Below are positions 17,683-25,240 of a stretch of 64,000 nt of DNA, piece by piece. The DNA comes from Opitutaceae bacterium (GTDB taxonomy: Bacteria; Verrucomicrobiota; Verrucomicrobiia; Opitutales; Opitutaceae). Each line of letters opens with the position of its first letter. Position 1 is the stretch's first letter. Location: contig JAWLBB010000011.1 of the NCBI GenBank assembly GCA_041395105.1, positions 51,397 to 115,396 of the forward strand, read 5' to 3'. The notes below the pieces were generated by a model. It was not told the DNA's origin and searched no databases. It worked only from the letters and a program-made list of their open reading frames with translations. The position numbers were made by a program, and so were the translations under genes.

Positions 17683-17774
17683 CCGAAATCGCCCAGGCGA
17701 GTCGTAAACACCCTGTAAAAGATGACCGGAGCCGGGATTCGGATCTTGGCTTCGGCCTTTCGACTGCCGACCGG

Positions 17775-20483
17775 ATGAGTGTGAGTAGTACCGATTCACC
17801 TCCCTCCAATCCCCTCAAGCTCGTCAGTTCTCCAGTTCAGGAGCCGCCGAGAGCCCAGGCCGCGGGCGAAGGCATCCTGCTCCTTGCCCCGGATGGCACC
17901 ATTCAGTTCGTGGACCATGCCGCCGCTGACATCTTTGGCTACGAACCCGCGGCGCTTCTTGAACACCACATTCTGGAGCTTCTCGAATTTGCCATCGAAA
18001 CGGATCCGGAAGGACTTCGAATTCAATGGGATCTCCTTCTGAGCAGTGCGCTCGAAACCCGGGTACCCGTGCCGGCTGCCCGTGGCGATACGGGCGCACC
18101 CCTCACCGTCCACCTCAGGATCAGTGACGCCGGCGAAGCCTATTTCGCCTCCATCCGGACCGAACCCTCCCCTTTCGCGCCCGTTCCGACGATTACGACC
18201 AACCCGCCGGTTGTCGCGCCCGACTCGGATCAGAAATGGTCCCTCCTGGTCGATGGAACCGACTTCGGCCTCTTTGACCTCAATTTCGGCTCGGGCGAGA
18301 TCTACTATTCACCCGGCTGGAAGAAGATGCTCGGATTTGCCGATGACGAGCTGCCCAATGCCCAAAGCACCTGGATTGACCTGATCCACCCCGAGGACTC
18401 CGACGCGGCCCCCCATCAGTCGGTTCGCCGAAAGCCGGACGAAACCCGTCCCTTCAACCTGGAGTTCCGCATGCGCTGCCGCGACGGCGGATTCAAGTGG
18501 CTGCAGAGCCGGGGCATCCAGCAGTTTGATGCGGATGGAAAACTCAATCGGGTGATCGGAATCCATCTGGATATCCAGGAGCGCAAGGAGATCGAGGAGG
18601 AGAGCATCCAGAACGAGGATCGTTTCTTCACCTTCCTCAACCACTCGGATCGCGGGTTCTTCGACCTCGATTTCCTGGAAGGCACCGCGTTCTATTCATC
18701 GGTCTGGCGCAAACAGCTGGGCTACTCCGACCAGGAGCTCGACCCGACTCCCAAAGGATTCCTCGAGTTGCTGCCCCCGGGGGACGCCGCAGCCGGTCTT
18801 GACTCCTTCTTCGGCGACCCCGAATTGAACCGTCCCACGCTCAGCCGTCGCTATCGGCTCAAGCACAAGGACGGCCACTGGGAGAATCTTGAGGCCAGCC
18901 TGATCCGCGTCACCAACAGGAACAAGGACCTCGTCCGCGTCATTGGTCTTCAAATACAGCCGGGCAAGAGCGGAGGTGACTCCGATCACACCACGGCCTC
19001 CGCTCCCTTGACCGCCGCCCTCGACGCGGTGGCCGAAGGAGTCATCGTGACCGACTCAAAGGGGAGGATTCTTCTGGCCAATCGAAAAGCCGAAGTTCTG
19101 ACCGGGGTGCCGCCGGGCACCGCGCGGGGGCAGGAACTCGAGAAGGTATTCCACTGCATCCGCATCGCCAACCGGGAGCGGGTCGATGGCATGGTCGACC
19201 ATGTCTTGACCTCGCGGGAGTCCATCCCGCTCAGCGATCAGTTCGCCCTCGAACAACCGGACGGGACCGATCGCCCCATCCTCCTGAGCTGCCAGATGAT
19301 CAACGACGAGGCTTCCGATCTTTTCGGAGCCGCCCTCATTTTCCGGGATCCCGGCGAGATGGGCAAGACCCCCGAGGAGATCATCACCTGCAACCGGATG
19401 GAGGCGCTGGGAACGATGGCGGCCGGCATTGCCCACGATTTCAATATGATCATGGCCGGAATCCTCGGCGGCATCTCTCTCGCCAAGGACAAGAAAGAGC
19501 TCGAGCCCCTCGACGCAGCCGAGAAGGGTTGCCTGCGGGCGCGCGAATTGACCCGGCAGATGCTTTCCTTCGCCAAGGCCGGCAACGTCGGCAAGAAGGT
19601 CCAGCGGCTCGACCGCCTGATCCGGGACTGTGTCGCCCTGGCCACCTCGGGAACCAGCAAGAAAGTCGCCAGCTACGTGCCGAACGATCTGAAAACGGCC
19701 CGGGTCGACGCCGCCCAGATCTCCCAGGTCGTCCAGAACCTCATCCTCAACGCGCTCCAGGCGACCAAGGAAGGCGATCGGATCGAGATCGGTGCGGAGA
19801 ACGTCGTCCTCACCGACAGGGAAATCAAAGATCTCCCGGGAGGGGAATACATCCGGGTCGCCGTCGGCGATACCGGCGACGGCATCCCCGCCGAAAACAT
19901 GGACCGGATCTTCAACCCGTTCTTCACCACAAAAGAACGGGCCACCGGGCTCGGACTCGCCATGGTCAAAACCATCATTGAGAAGCACGAGGGTGCCGTG
20001 CGGGTCGAATCAACCGAGGGCCGCGGTGCGGTCTTCTCGCTTTACCTCCCCGTGGTCGAGGAAAGCGCCGCGGAGCAGGCGGATGAAAAGCTGGCCGTCA
20101 AATTCGGAACCGGACGCATCCTCGTCATGGATGACGACCAGGACATCTGCGAAGTCGCCGCGGGCATGCTCGAAATCCTCGGCTACGAATGCGAAGTCGC
20201 CAAGAACGGTGAGGAGGCGATCGCGATGTATCGGAAATACCACAACGTCAGCCGCCCCTACGATGCCGTCATCCTCGACCTGACCATCGTCGGCGGGATG
20301 GGTGGCGAAGAGGCTCTCCGACAGCTCAAGAGCATTGATGAGAACGTCAGGGCCATTGTCTCCAGCGGCTACAACACCGATGAAACCGAGGCCGATTACC
20401 TGGCCAAGGGATTCACCGGAGTCCTCTCCAAGCCCTACCGTTCCGCCGACCTCGGCCGGGTGCTCAAATCGGTCCTGGGATAA
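17775..20483 (+). CDS. Multi-PAS hybrid histidine kinase with C-terminal receiver
   Basis: 902 residues from ATG 17775; upstream in-frame sequence is Arg/Pro-rich and overlaps the small membrane gene, so it was excluded. Four PAS domains are visible: about 45-100 (GILLLAPDGTIQFVDHAAAD), 150-275 (two PAS/PAC motifs ending VIGIHLDIQERKEIEE), 280-395, and 415-535 (AEGVIVTDSKGRILLANRKA). The phosphoacceptor H554 lies in GIAHDFN. The ATP-binding domain shows N-box NLILNALQA, G1 DTGDGIP and TTKERATGLGLAM. The receiver has all key residues (VMDDDQD, VILDLTIVGG, LSKPYR). It has no membrane segment, so it should be a cytoplasmic sensor. The HDFN-type H-box with a trailing receiver is typical of hybrid kinases in delta-proteobacteria and Verrucomicrobiota. 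The phosphotransfer partner is not in the window. Confidence 0.9.
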   Translation: MSVSSTDSPPSNPLKLVSSPVQEPPRAQAAGEGILLLAPDGTIQFVDHAAADIFGYEPAALLEHHILELLEFAIETDPEGLRIQWDLLLSSALETRVPVPAARGDTGAPLTVHLRISDAGEAYFASIRTEPSPFAPVPTITTNPPVVAPDSDQKWSLLVDGTDFGLFDLNFGSGEIYYSPGWKKMLGFADDELPNAQSTWIDLIHPEDSDAAPHQSVRRKPDETRPFNLEFRMRCRDGGFKWLQSRGIQQFDADGKLNRVIGIHLDIQERKEIEEESIQNEDRFFTFLNHSDRGFFDLDFLEGTAFYSSVWRKQLGYSDQELDPTPKGFLELLPPGDAAAGLDSFFGDPELNRPTLSRRYRLKHKDGHWENLEASLIRVTNRNKDLVRVIGLQIQPGKSGGDSDHTTASAPLTAALDAVAEGVIVTDSKGRILLANRKAEVLTGVPPGTARGQELEKVFHCIRIANRERVDGMVDHVLTSRESIPLSDQFALEQPDGTDRPILLSCQMINDEASDLFGAALIFRDPGEMGKTPEEIITCNRMEALGTMAAGIAHDFNMIMAGILGGISLAKDKKELEPLDAAEKGCLRARELTRQMLSFAKAGNVGKKVQRLDRLIRDCVALATSGTSKKVASYVPNDLKTARVDAAQISQVVQNLILNALQATKEGDRIEIGAENVVLTDREIKDLPGGEYIRVAVGDTGDGIPAENMDRIFNPFFTTKERATGLGLAMVKTIIEKHEGAVRVESTEGRGAVFSLYLPVVEESAAEQADEKLAVKFGTGRILVMDDDQDICEVAAGMLEILGYECEVAKNGEEAIAMYRKYHNVSRPYDAVILDLTIVGGMGGEEALRQLKSIDENVRAIVSSGYNTDETEADYLAKGFTGVLSKPYRSADLGRVLKSVLG

Positions 20484-20623
20484 CCCGCACAACGTTCGTG
20501 ACGGGCTGACCGAGTGTCCGATGGGAATCCGCGATCCCCTCGTGACAGTCGGACTGTCCGGCTATCGGCTGGGCGTGATAAACCTGATCGGGAGCAAGGG
20601 TCGAGCCGGACCCCGCAACCATC

Positions 20624-20859
20624 AAACAAACCGTAGTGCACTAGAATGGCGCTCAGGTAAGGGTGCTTGTCGTTGTTTAGTCTCGGACAACCGTTGCGGC
20701 TGGCCGGGGACGTCCAGCCCTGCCACGGATGCTCTGATTTCAGTTGGTCGGGCGAGGGCCTCCGGACCTGCCGTCGAAGAGCAGTCAACACCTCGTTGGC
20801 TGATCCGACTCTTTCGCTGACTATTAATAAGCGTCATTCTAGTGCACTACGGTTTGTTT
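20624..20859. repeat. Perfect 30-bp palindrome split by an inserted element (candidate bidirectional terminator)
   Basis: The left half is AAACAAACCG + TAGTGCACTA (20624-20643) and the right half is TAGTGCACTA + CGGTTTGTTT (20840-20859). Removing the element and one copy of the 10-base repeat TAGTGCACTA leaves a 30-base perfect palindrome with an A-rich left side and T-rich right side. This would fold as a 13-bp stem with a 4-base loop, as expected of an intrinsic terminator for the upstream kinase gene. Alternatively these arms are extended ends of a larger element flanked by ATC on both sides. Confidence 0.6.
20644..20839. mobile_element. Miniature inverted-repeat element, copy 1
   Basis: A 196-bp unit with ends GAATGGCGC and GCGTCATTC (one mismatch as inverted repeats). 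It is flanked by the 10-base direct repeat TAGTGCACTA on both sides. The interior of about 150 bases is nearly identical to copy 2 at 38811-39000; differences cluster just inside the ends, including six extra bases near the right end. It is too short to encode a transposase. The interior contains a GGCTGG...CCAGCC hairpin. Non-autonomous mobility through an enzyme encoded elsewhere is inference. Confidence 0.75.
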
Positions 20860-21036
20860 ATCATCCGGAAACAAACCCGTCTATGCTACGTATTGTTTTG
20901 GCGTTTCTCCCCACGACGCCACCCGTCATCGGATCGGCCCCGGGCGCCGGGCGGACGGCCGGCCGCACCTTCCGCTCCCGACGATCGGTAAGAACAGGAC
21001 GCAAGTCGGGGTCTTCACGGCTCTTCCCTGGGTCAA

Positions 21037-22071
21037 CTAGAAGAAATCCGGCAGGAGAGACCGGATGACCGGAAGGGCCAGGCCCGCCAGGTCCGGGTTG
21101 GCGAACCCGATCCACGACACCGCTTCCGTCGTGTTCAAACCGGGTCTGAGCGGACCACCGTCCGGCCCGACCACCATGCCGCCCATCTCTTCCAGAATAA
21201 GGGAGGTGCAGATGTCATAGGGATGACAGACCATCCGCCCCTTCAATCCGAGGCGACGGAAGGCGAGAGGTCGCAGGTCTCCGACCATCCGATCGTGCCC
21301 GGCCATCAACTCATAGAGCTGTCCGCCGGTGGAGATGTACTGGTCTTCGAAAACCTGGGAGAATGGCCCAACCTTTTCGGAGAGAACGCGCCAGAATTCC
21401 TCTTCAAAGGCGGCCAACAGGGCTTTGCCCTCGGGCAGGAACCGCGCAAAGGTGGCAAAGCCGTGCTCAAAGCTCCGCGATTCGGAACGCCGCAGGCGAG
21501 CCGGCTTGCGTCCGCCCCGGACAAGATCGTGGGTCATCGCCCGAACCCCGGTTTCACCCCCGCCCCGGAGGGCCGAGACCTGGTCGGACCGCCATTGACG
21601 CGTTGTCGGAACCTCGGTCATGACGGCCACGAGAATCCCATCAAGCATCGTCGCCTCACCACGCCAGATGGCCACTCCCGTGAGGATCCAGGCGGGCCGT
21701 TTGTCGTGAATCAGTCCGCGGGTCCCATCAATCGGATCAATGATGACCTTGAGTCGCGGACTGGTTCCGGCTGCGCTCAACGGCACGATTCGCCGTTCCG
21801 AGTCCTCAAGGCCTTCCATGACCAGCTCCGCTGCCAGAGCCGGCGGCCAGTTGGCATCGAACCAGTCAAGGACGCTCTCCTCGCTGATTCGATCTATCCG
21901 GTAAATCGTGTCGGCCGCCATCACCGCGGCCACTTCCCCCATTTCGTCCGGGTGATGCATTTTTCTCGTCTCCAGGATCCGGTCCCGCAGATGAACCTGA
22001 AACGATTCCAGAAGATCCCGGACAGCCTCCAGATCCAGGCCCGACAATTCCGACTCACTGGTTTCGCGCAT
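21037..22071 (-). CDS. Inositol-monophosphatase-family phosphatase
   Basis: 344 residues, cytoplasmic. The family metal-binding motif is explicit in VIIDPIDGTRG (DPIDGT, the second metal site), and the C-terminal WIGFANPDLAGLAL region fits the fold. An acidic E/D-rich segment before it (AELVMEGLEDSERR) sits where the first metal-binding Glu is expected. Length is greater than the usual 260-280, with extra sequence in the middle (about 170-260). The substrate cannot be read from sequence; inositol phosphate, nucleotide bisphosphate or sugar bisphosphate are all possible. It starts 6 bases after the LacI-family gene on the same strand, so the two form an operon and the substrate is probably linked to that regulator's sugar signal. 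Confidence 0.85.
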   Translation of the reverse strand: MRETSESELSGLDLEAVRDLLESFQVHLRDRILETRKMHHPDEMGEVAAVMAADTIYRIDRISEESVLDWFDANWPPALAAELVMEGLEDSERRIVPLSAAGTSPRLKVIIDPIDGTRGLIHDKRPAWILTGVAIWRGEATMLDGILVAVMTEVPTTRQWRSDQVSALRGGGETGVRAMTHDLVRGGRKPARLRRSESRSFEHGFATFARFLPEGKALLAAFEEEFWRVLSEKVGPFSQVFEDQYISTGGQLYELMAGHDRMVGDLRPLAFRRLGLKGRMVCHPYDICTSLILEEMGGMVVGPDGGPLRPGLNTTEAVSWIGFANPDLAGLALPVIRSLLPDFF

Positions 22072-22077
22072 CGGGAA

Positions 22078-23148
22078 TCAGCCCCGGCTACTTGCCGTCC
22101 TGAGCCGTGTCGGCGGTGCCGATGTCTGCCCGATCAGGACACGCCCGGAAACCAGATTATGACGCCGTGGGGCCGACGGATGCTCGATGCGCCCCCGAAG
22201 GCGGATGACGGCCGAGCCGCCCATGTCTTCATAAGGGACGATCACAGTGGTCAGAACCGGCGAGCCTGAAGGGCGCGCAATCCCGTCAAAACCGGTGACC
22301 GAACAATCCTCCGGCACCCGCAGTCCGTATTTCTCGAGCGCGGAAATCAGATGATAGGCCTGATGATCGGCCGCGCAGACCCATGCGGTCACTCCCTTCT
22401 CACGGACCAGGCGTGCCACCCGTTCTGCCGCCTCCACTTCTCCGCACCGGTCACTCGGTCGGATATTAATCGCCCATTCCGGGCTGTAGGTCAGATCTTG
22501 CCTGAGGAGACTTTCGGCATAGGCACCAAACCGACGGTAAGCCCAGGGAGTCTCGATCCCGTAACGCCAGGTCAGGAATCCGATCCGCCGGTGCCCGATG
22601 CTGTTCAGGTGCTGGACCAGGCTGTGGATGCCCGCAGCCTGATCGGTATCGATGCAATCAATACCGAATTCCCCATAATCCTCGATCACCGAAACCGCCA
22701 TCAACCGCTTGGCAAGGATGCCGACCGCTTCCCGCTCGAAAGGATAGATGAGGATGGCACCGTTCCAGTGACCGGCCCGGATCCGCTGAAGTAGCCTGCA
22801 ATTGCGCTCACTCAGGTCGAGCCGGGCGGGATCCACGTAGGTCACGTCGAGGGAGATCCGGTCGGTCGCCGCCCGTTCACTGATCCCCCTGAGCATGGCC
22901 TGGGACGTCATCGCCGTCTCGGAATAGTGCTTCGGCGTTCCAATGAGGACCCCGACCGTGGTGGTTCGCAGCCTTTCCCGGGCCCGACCCGATCGGGGCA
23001 CCGCATACCGGTAGCCCAGTTCCTCGGCCAAAGCCAGCACCCGGGCCCGGGTCTCCGGATTGATGGCCGGATGATTGGAAAACGAACGGGAAACCGTCGT
23101 TCGGGATATCCCGAGGCGTTGCGCGAGATCCTCCTGATTGATCTTCAT
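22078..23148 (-). CDS. LacI-family transcriptional regulator
   Basis: 356 residues from ATG 23148, chosen because the helix-turn-helix begins immediately (EDLAQRLGISRTTVSRSF then SNHPAI). A hinge helix follows (VLALAEELGYR). The rest is a periplasmic-binding-protein-like effector domain (TTTVGVLIGTP, HRRIGFLTWRYG, VTAWVCAADHQAYHLISALE, CSVTGFDGIARP). The effector is unknown but should be a sugar or sugar derivative. It is co-transcribed with the downstream phosphatase-like gene. The C-terminal tail after GRVLIGQTSAPP is a short non-conserved extension. Confidence 0.9.
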   Translation of the reverse strand: MKINQEDLAQRLGISRTTVSRSFSNHPAINPETRARVLALAEELGYRYAVPRSGRARERLRTTTVGVLIGTPKHYSETAMTSQAMLRGISERAATDRISLDVTYVDPARLDLSERNCRLLQRIRAGHWNGAILIYPFEREAVGILAKRLMAVSVIEDYGEFGIDCIDTDQAAGIHSLVQHLNSIGHRRIGFLTWRYGIETPWAYRRFGAYAESLLRQDLTYSPEWAINIRPSDRCGEVEAAERVARLVREKGVTAWVCAADHQAYHLISALEKYGLRVPEDCSVTGFDGIARPSGSPVLTTVIVPYEDMGGSAVIRLRGRIEHPSAPRRHNLVSGRVLIGQTSAPPTRLRTASSRG

Positions 23149-23201
23149 TTGCCGGTGAAACCGGACTCCTGCTGACCGGTCGGGAACAAGGATGTCAATC
23201 C

Positions 23202-23215
23202 TGCACAATTATGCA
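23202..23215. promoter_or_regulatory. Imperfect palindrome upstream of the LacI-family gene
   Basis: TGCACAATTATGCA matches its reverse complement at 12 of 14 positions and lies 54 bases upstream of the regulator start. It could be an autoregulatory operator. It lacks the central CG typical of LacI-family sites, so support is weak. Confidence 0.25.
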
Positions 23216-23356
23216 CGAAAATTCGATCAGCACGATGTCCACGCGATTCGGCAGGGAAGACTTTCCACCTCGATCAAACCTGGCTGCCCTTCGAATCGAG
23301 GCGTAAAGCCTTTTCTAGAAGCGTGACCTACGCAATGGCAGGGACCTCGTTGGGTT

Positions 23357-24354
23357 CTATTCCCGCTTCAGGTCCCGGGTCATCAACTTCTCGATGGCGG
23401 CATCAGGCCGCAATCCTTCGTAGAGGATGGCATGGACCTGATTGAGAATGGGGGCCTGCAGCTGACGTTCCCGGCAGAGCTGATGAAATGAAGCCGTCGT
23501 GCGGTAGCCTTCGACCACCGTCTTGCGGTGATCCATCAGCTGGCCGGAGTCGATCCGCGACCGATCTGAAAGCCGAAGTCCCGGTTGCGACTCCAGACGC
23601 CACAGCAGGTGGCGACGAGATCCCCGAATCCGCTCAACCCATAAAAAGTCTCAGTGATGGCGCCGAGGGCGGTGCCAACCCGGACCATCTCCGCCAATGC
23701 CCGCGTGAGCAGGGCCGCCCGTGCGTTGTCGCCCAGTTCCAACCCGTCGCAACAACCCGCGGCGATCGCGTAGACGTTCTTGAGGCAGGCCCCCAACTCG
23801 ACTCCGATCGGGTCGTCACTGAGGTAGACCCGCAGTGCAGGTCCGCTCAAGGCCGCCTGGAGCGATGTCAGGTCAGGTAATCCCTCGGCTGCCGCCAGAA
23901 CCATCGCGGTCGGCTTGCCCACGGCCACATCCTCGGCGCGGGTCGGTCCGCTCAAGGCGATCGGTGCCAATCCCGGCAATTCCTCCGCAATCACCTCCAG
24001 GGGCCGCCGGTGCGTATCCAGTTCAAGACCCTTGCTCAGGCTGACCGCCGCCCACAGTCGCGTGGAGCTCTCCCGCACCCCGGCAATCCTGCGGCACCAC
24101 TCCCGAAGTCCGTGGGATGGCGAGGCCAGGACGACAACCTCGGCCTCCATCAGCGCGGGTTTGATCTCGCATCCGATCTGAAGACTCGGCGGCAGATCGA
24201 CCCCGGGGAGATAATCCGCATTCTCATGCTCGCTCGCGATGCGGGTCGCCAGGTCAAGCCGCCGACCAACCAGGGTCACCGAGTGTCCCAGACGAACCAG
24301 ATGCAGGGCAAAAGCGGTGCCCCAGGCCCCTGCGCCGATCACACAGAAATTCAT
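23357..24354 (-). pseudogene. gpsA: NAD(P)H-dependent glycerol-3-phosphate dehydrogenase, one-base frameshift near the 3' end
   Basis: Reduces dihydroxyacetone phosphate to sn-glycerol 3-phosphate for phospholipid synthesis. The N-terminal Rossmann motif (VIGAGAWGTAFALHLVRLGH), the substrate-binding lysine region (GVELGACLKNVYAIAAG) and GLSGFGDLVATC are clear. The frame stops after residue 272 (GRGSTPAS). One added base at about 23545-23556 continues it as GRGSDSGQLMDHRKTVVEGY and then the expected helix to a TAG at 23357, giving about 332 residues, the normal length. gpsA is usually essential and the downstream part is intact, so an error in the determined sequence is the simplest explanation. 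It follows panB by 21 bases on the same strand. Confidence 0.9.
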
Positions 24355-24375
24355 GCGTGGAATCCTAACCCACCC

Positions 24376-25173
24376 CTATGGCGGATCGACACCAAAAATG
24401 GAGCGGACATCGGCCGCATAGGCGGCGAGAGCCTCCCGGGTCGCCTTGCCCAGATCGGCGTAGACCTTGGCAAAGGATGGAACCGGACCGGAGCCGAGCC
24501 CCAGCAGGTCGGTCACCACCCGGATCTGGCCGTCGCAACGGTCGCCGGAACCGATCCCGATCAGCGGAATCGAGAGCGCGTCGCGGATCGTTCCCGCTGT
24601 TTCCGGGTCAATCATTTCTCCAACGACGGCAAAAGCACCGGCCTCCTCGAGCGCCCGCGCATCCGCCAGCAACCGCTCCTTCTCATCAAGATTCTTTCCA
24701 AAGCGGCGGTAGCTGCCCAGATCATTGATCCGCTGCGGCAGCAGTCCGATATGCCCGAGGACCGGAATCCCCGCCGCCACCAGATTGGCGACCGAGCGGG
24801 CGATACCCAGTCCGCCCTCGAGCTTTACCGCGTCCACGCCGGTCTCCTGGATCAGGCGGCGGCAAGAGTCGAGGAGGTGATCCATGCTGTAGCGGGCCTC
24901 CGCGAAGGGAAGATCGGCCACCACGACGGCCTTGGGCTGAGCCCGGACGACGGCGGCCGAGTGGTGCACGATCATGTCGAGGGTGACCGGCACCGTGCTG
25001 GGGAAACCAAGCACGGCATTCCCGACCGAGTCCCCGACCAGAATCAGATCCACACCCGCCTCCGAGGCATGCCGGGCCCCGTTGGTGTCATAGGCAGTGA
25101 TCGCCACAACCTGCTGCCGGCCCTTCATCCGACGGATCTGCTGCACCGTATTGCGTCCTGCCATGCCCTTCAT
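24376..25173 (-). CDS. panB: 3-methyl-2-oxobutanoate hydroxymethyltransferase (ketopantoate synthase)
   Basis: About 265 residues, the normal family length. It transfers a hydroxymethyl group from methylene-tetrahydrofolate to 3-methyl-2-oxobutanoate, the first step of pantothenate synthesis. Characteristic segments are ITAYDTNGARHASEAGVDLI, LVGDSVGNAVLGFPSTVPVT, VVADLPF, AVKLEGG, PVLGHIGLLPQ and PLIGIGSGDRCDGQIRVVTD. Metal-binding aspartates fall in GDSVGN and VADLPF and the catalytic Glu in VGEMID. The start was set at ATG 25173; ATG 25164 is equally possible and the frame is open further up. No panC is adjacent. It is probably co-transcribed with gpsA. Confidence 0.93.
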   Translation of the reverse strand: MKGMAGRNTVQQIRRMKGRQQVVAITAYDTNGARHASEAGVDLILVGDSVGNAVLGFPSTVPVTLDMIVHHSAAVVRAQPKAVVVADLPFAEARYSMDHLLDSCRRLIQETGVDAVKLEGGLGIARSVANLVAAGIPVLGHIGLLPQRINDLGSYRRFGKNLDEKERLLADARALEEAGAFAVVGEMIDPETAGTIRDALSIPLIGIGSGDRCDGQIRVVTDLLGLGSGPVPSFAKVYADLGKATREALAAYAADVRSIFGVDPP

Positions 25174-25240
25174 CCATGCAGAAGATCCCCCCGATCGCAA
25201 TTCAAGTCGAACCACCAATTGGATCAGGATTGCTAATCTG

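Larger units (their letters stand above)
20484..21036. other. Intergenic region carrying the first miniature element
   Basis: Between the hybrid kinase and the phosphatase-like gene, 553 bases hold no gene I would support. The content is 140 bases of plain spacer, a split palindrome (20624-20643 with 20840-20859), the 196-bp element between its halves, and about 175 bases of spacer before the convergent phosphatase stop codon. The short open frames across the element are repeated word for word in the second copy, so they reflect the repeat rather than a gene. Confidence 0.7.

Noticed and set aside
17373..17774. N-terminal extension of the hybrid kinase reading through the small membrane gene
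   Set aside because: The extension is Arg/Pro/His-rich and overlaps a hydrophobic frame with a better start; the PAS domains begin only after ATG 17775.
20622..20837. Short open frame across element copy 1, nearly identical to one across copy 2 (38801-38998)
   Set aside because: Its similarity follows from the repeated DNA. It has no start signal, runs through the inverted ends and is rich in Ser/Arg/Pro typical of shadow frames.
24010..25236. 408-codon open frame antisense to gpsA and panB
   Set aside because: It spans two well-identified genes on the other strand and lacks any recognisable protein feature.
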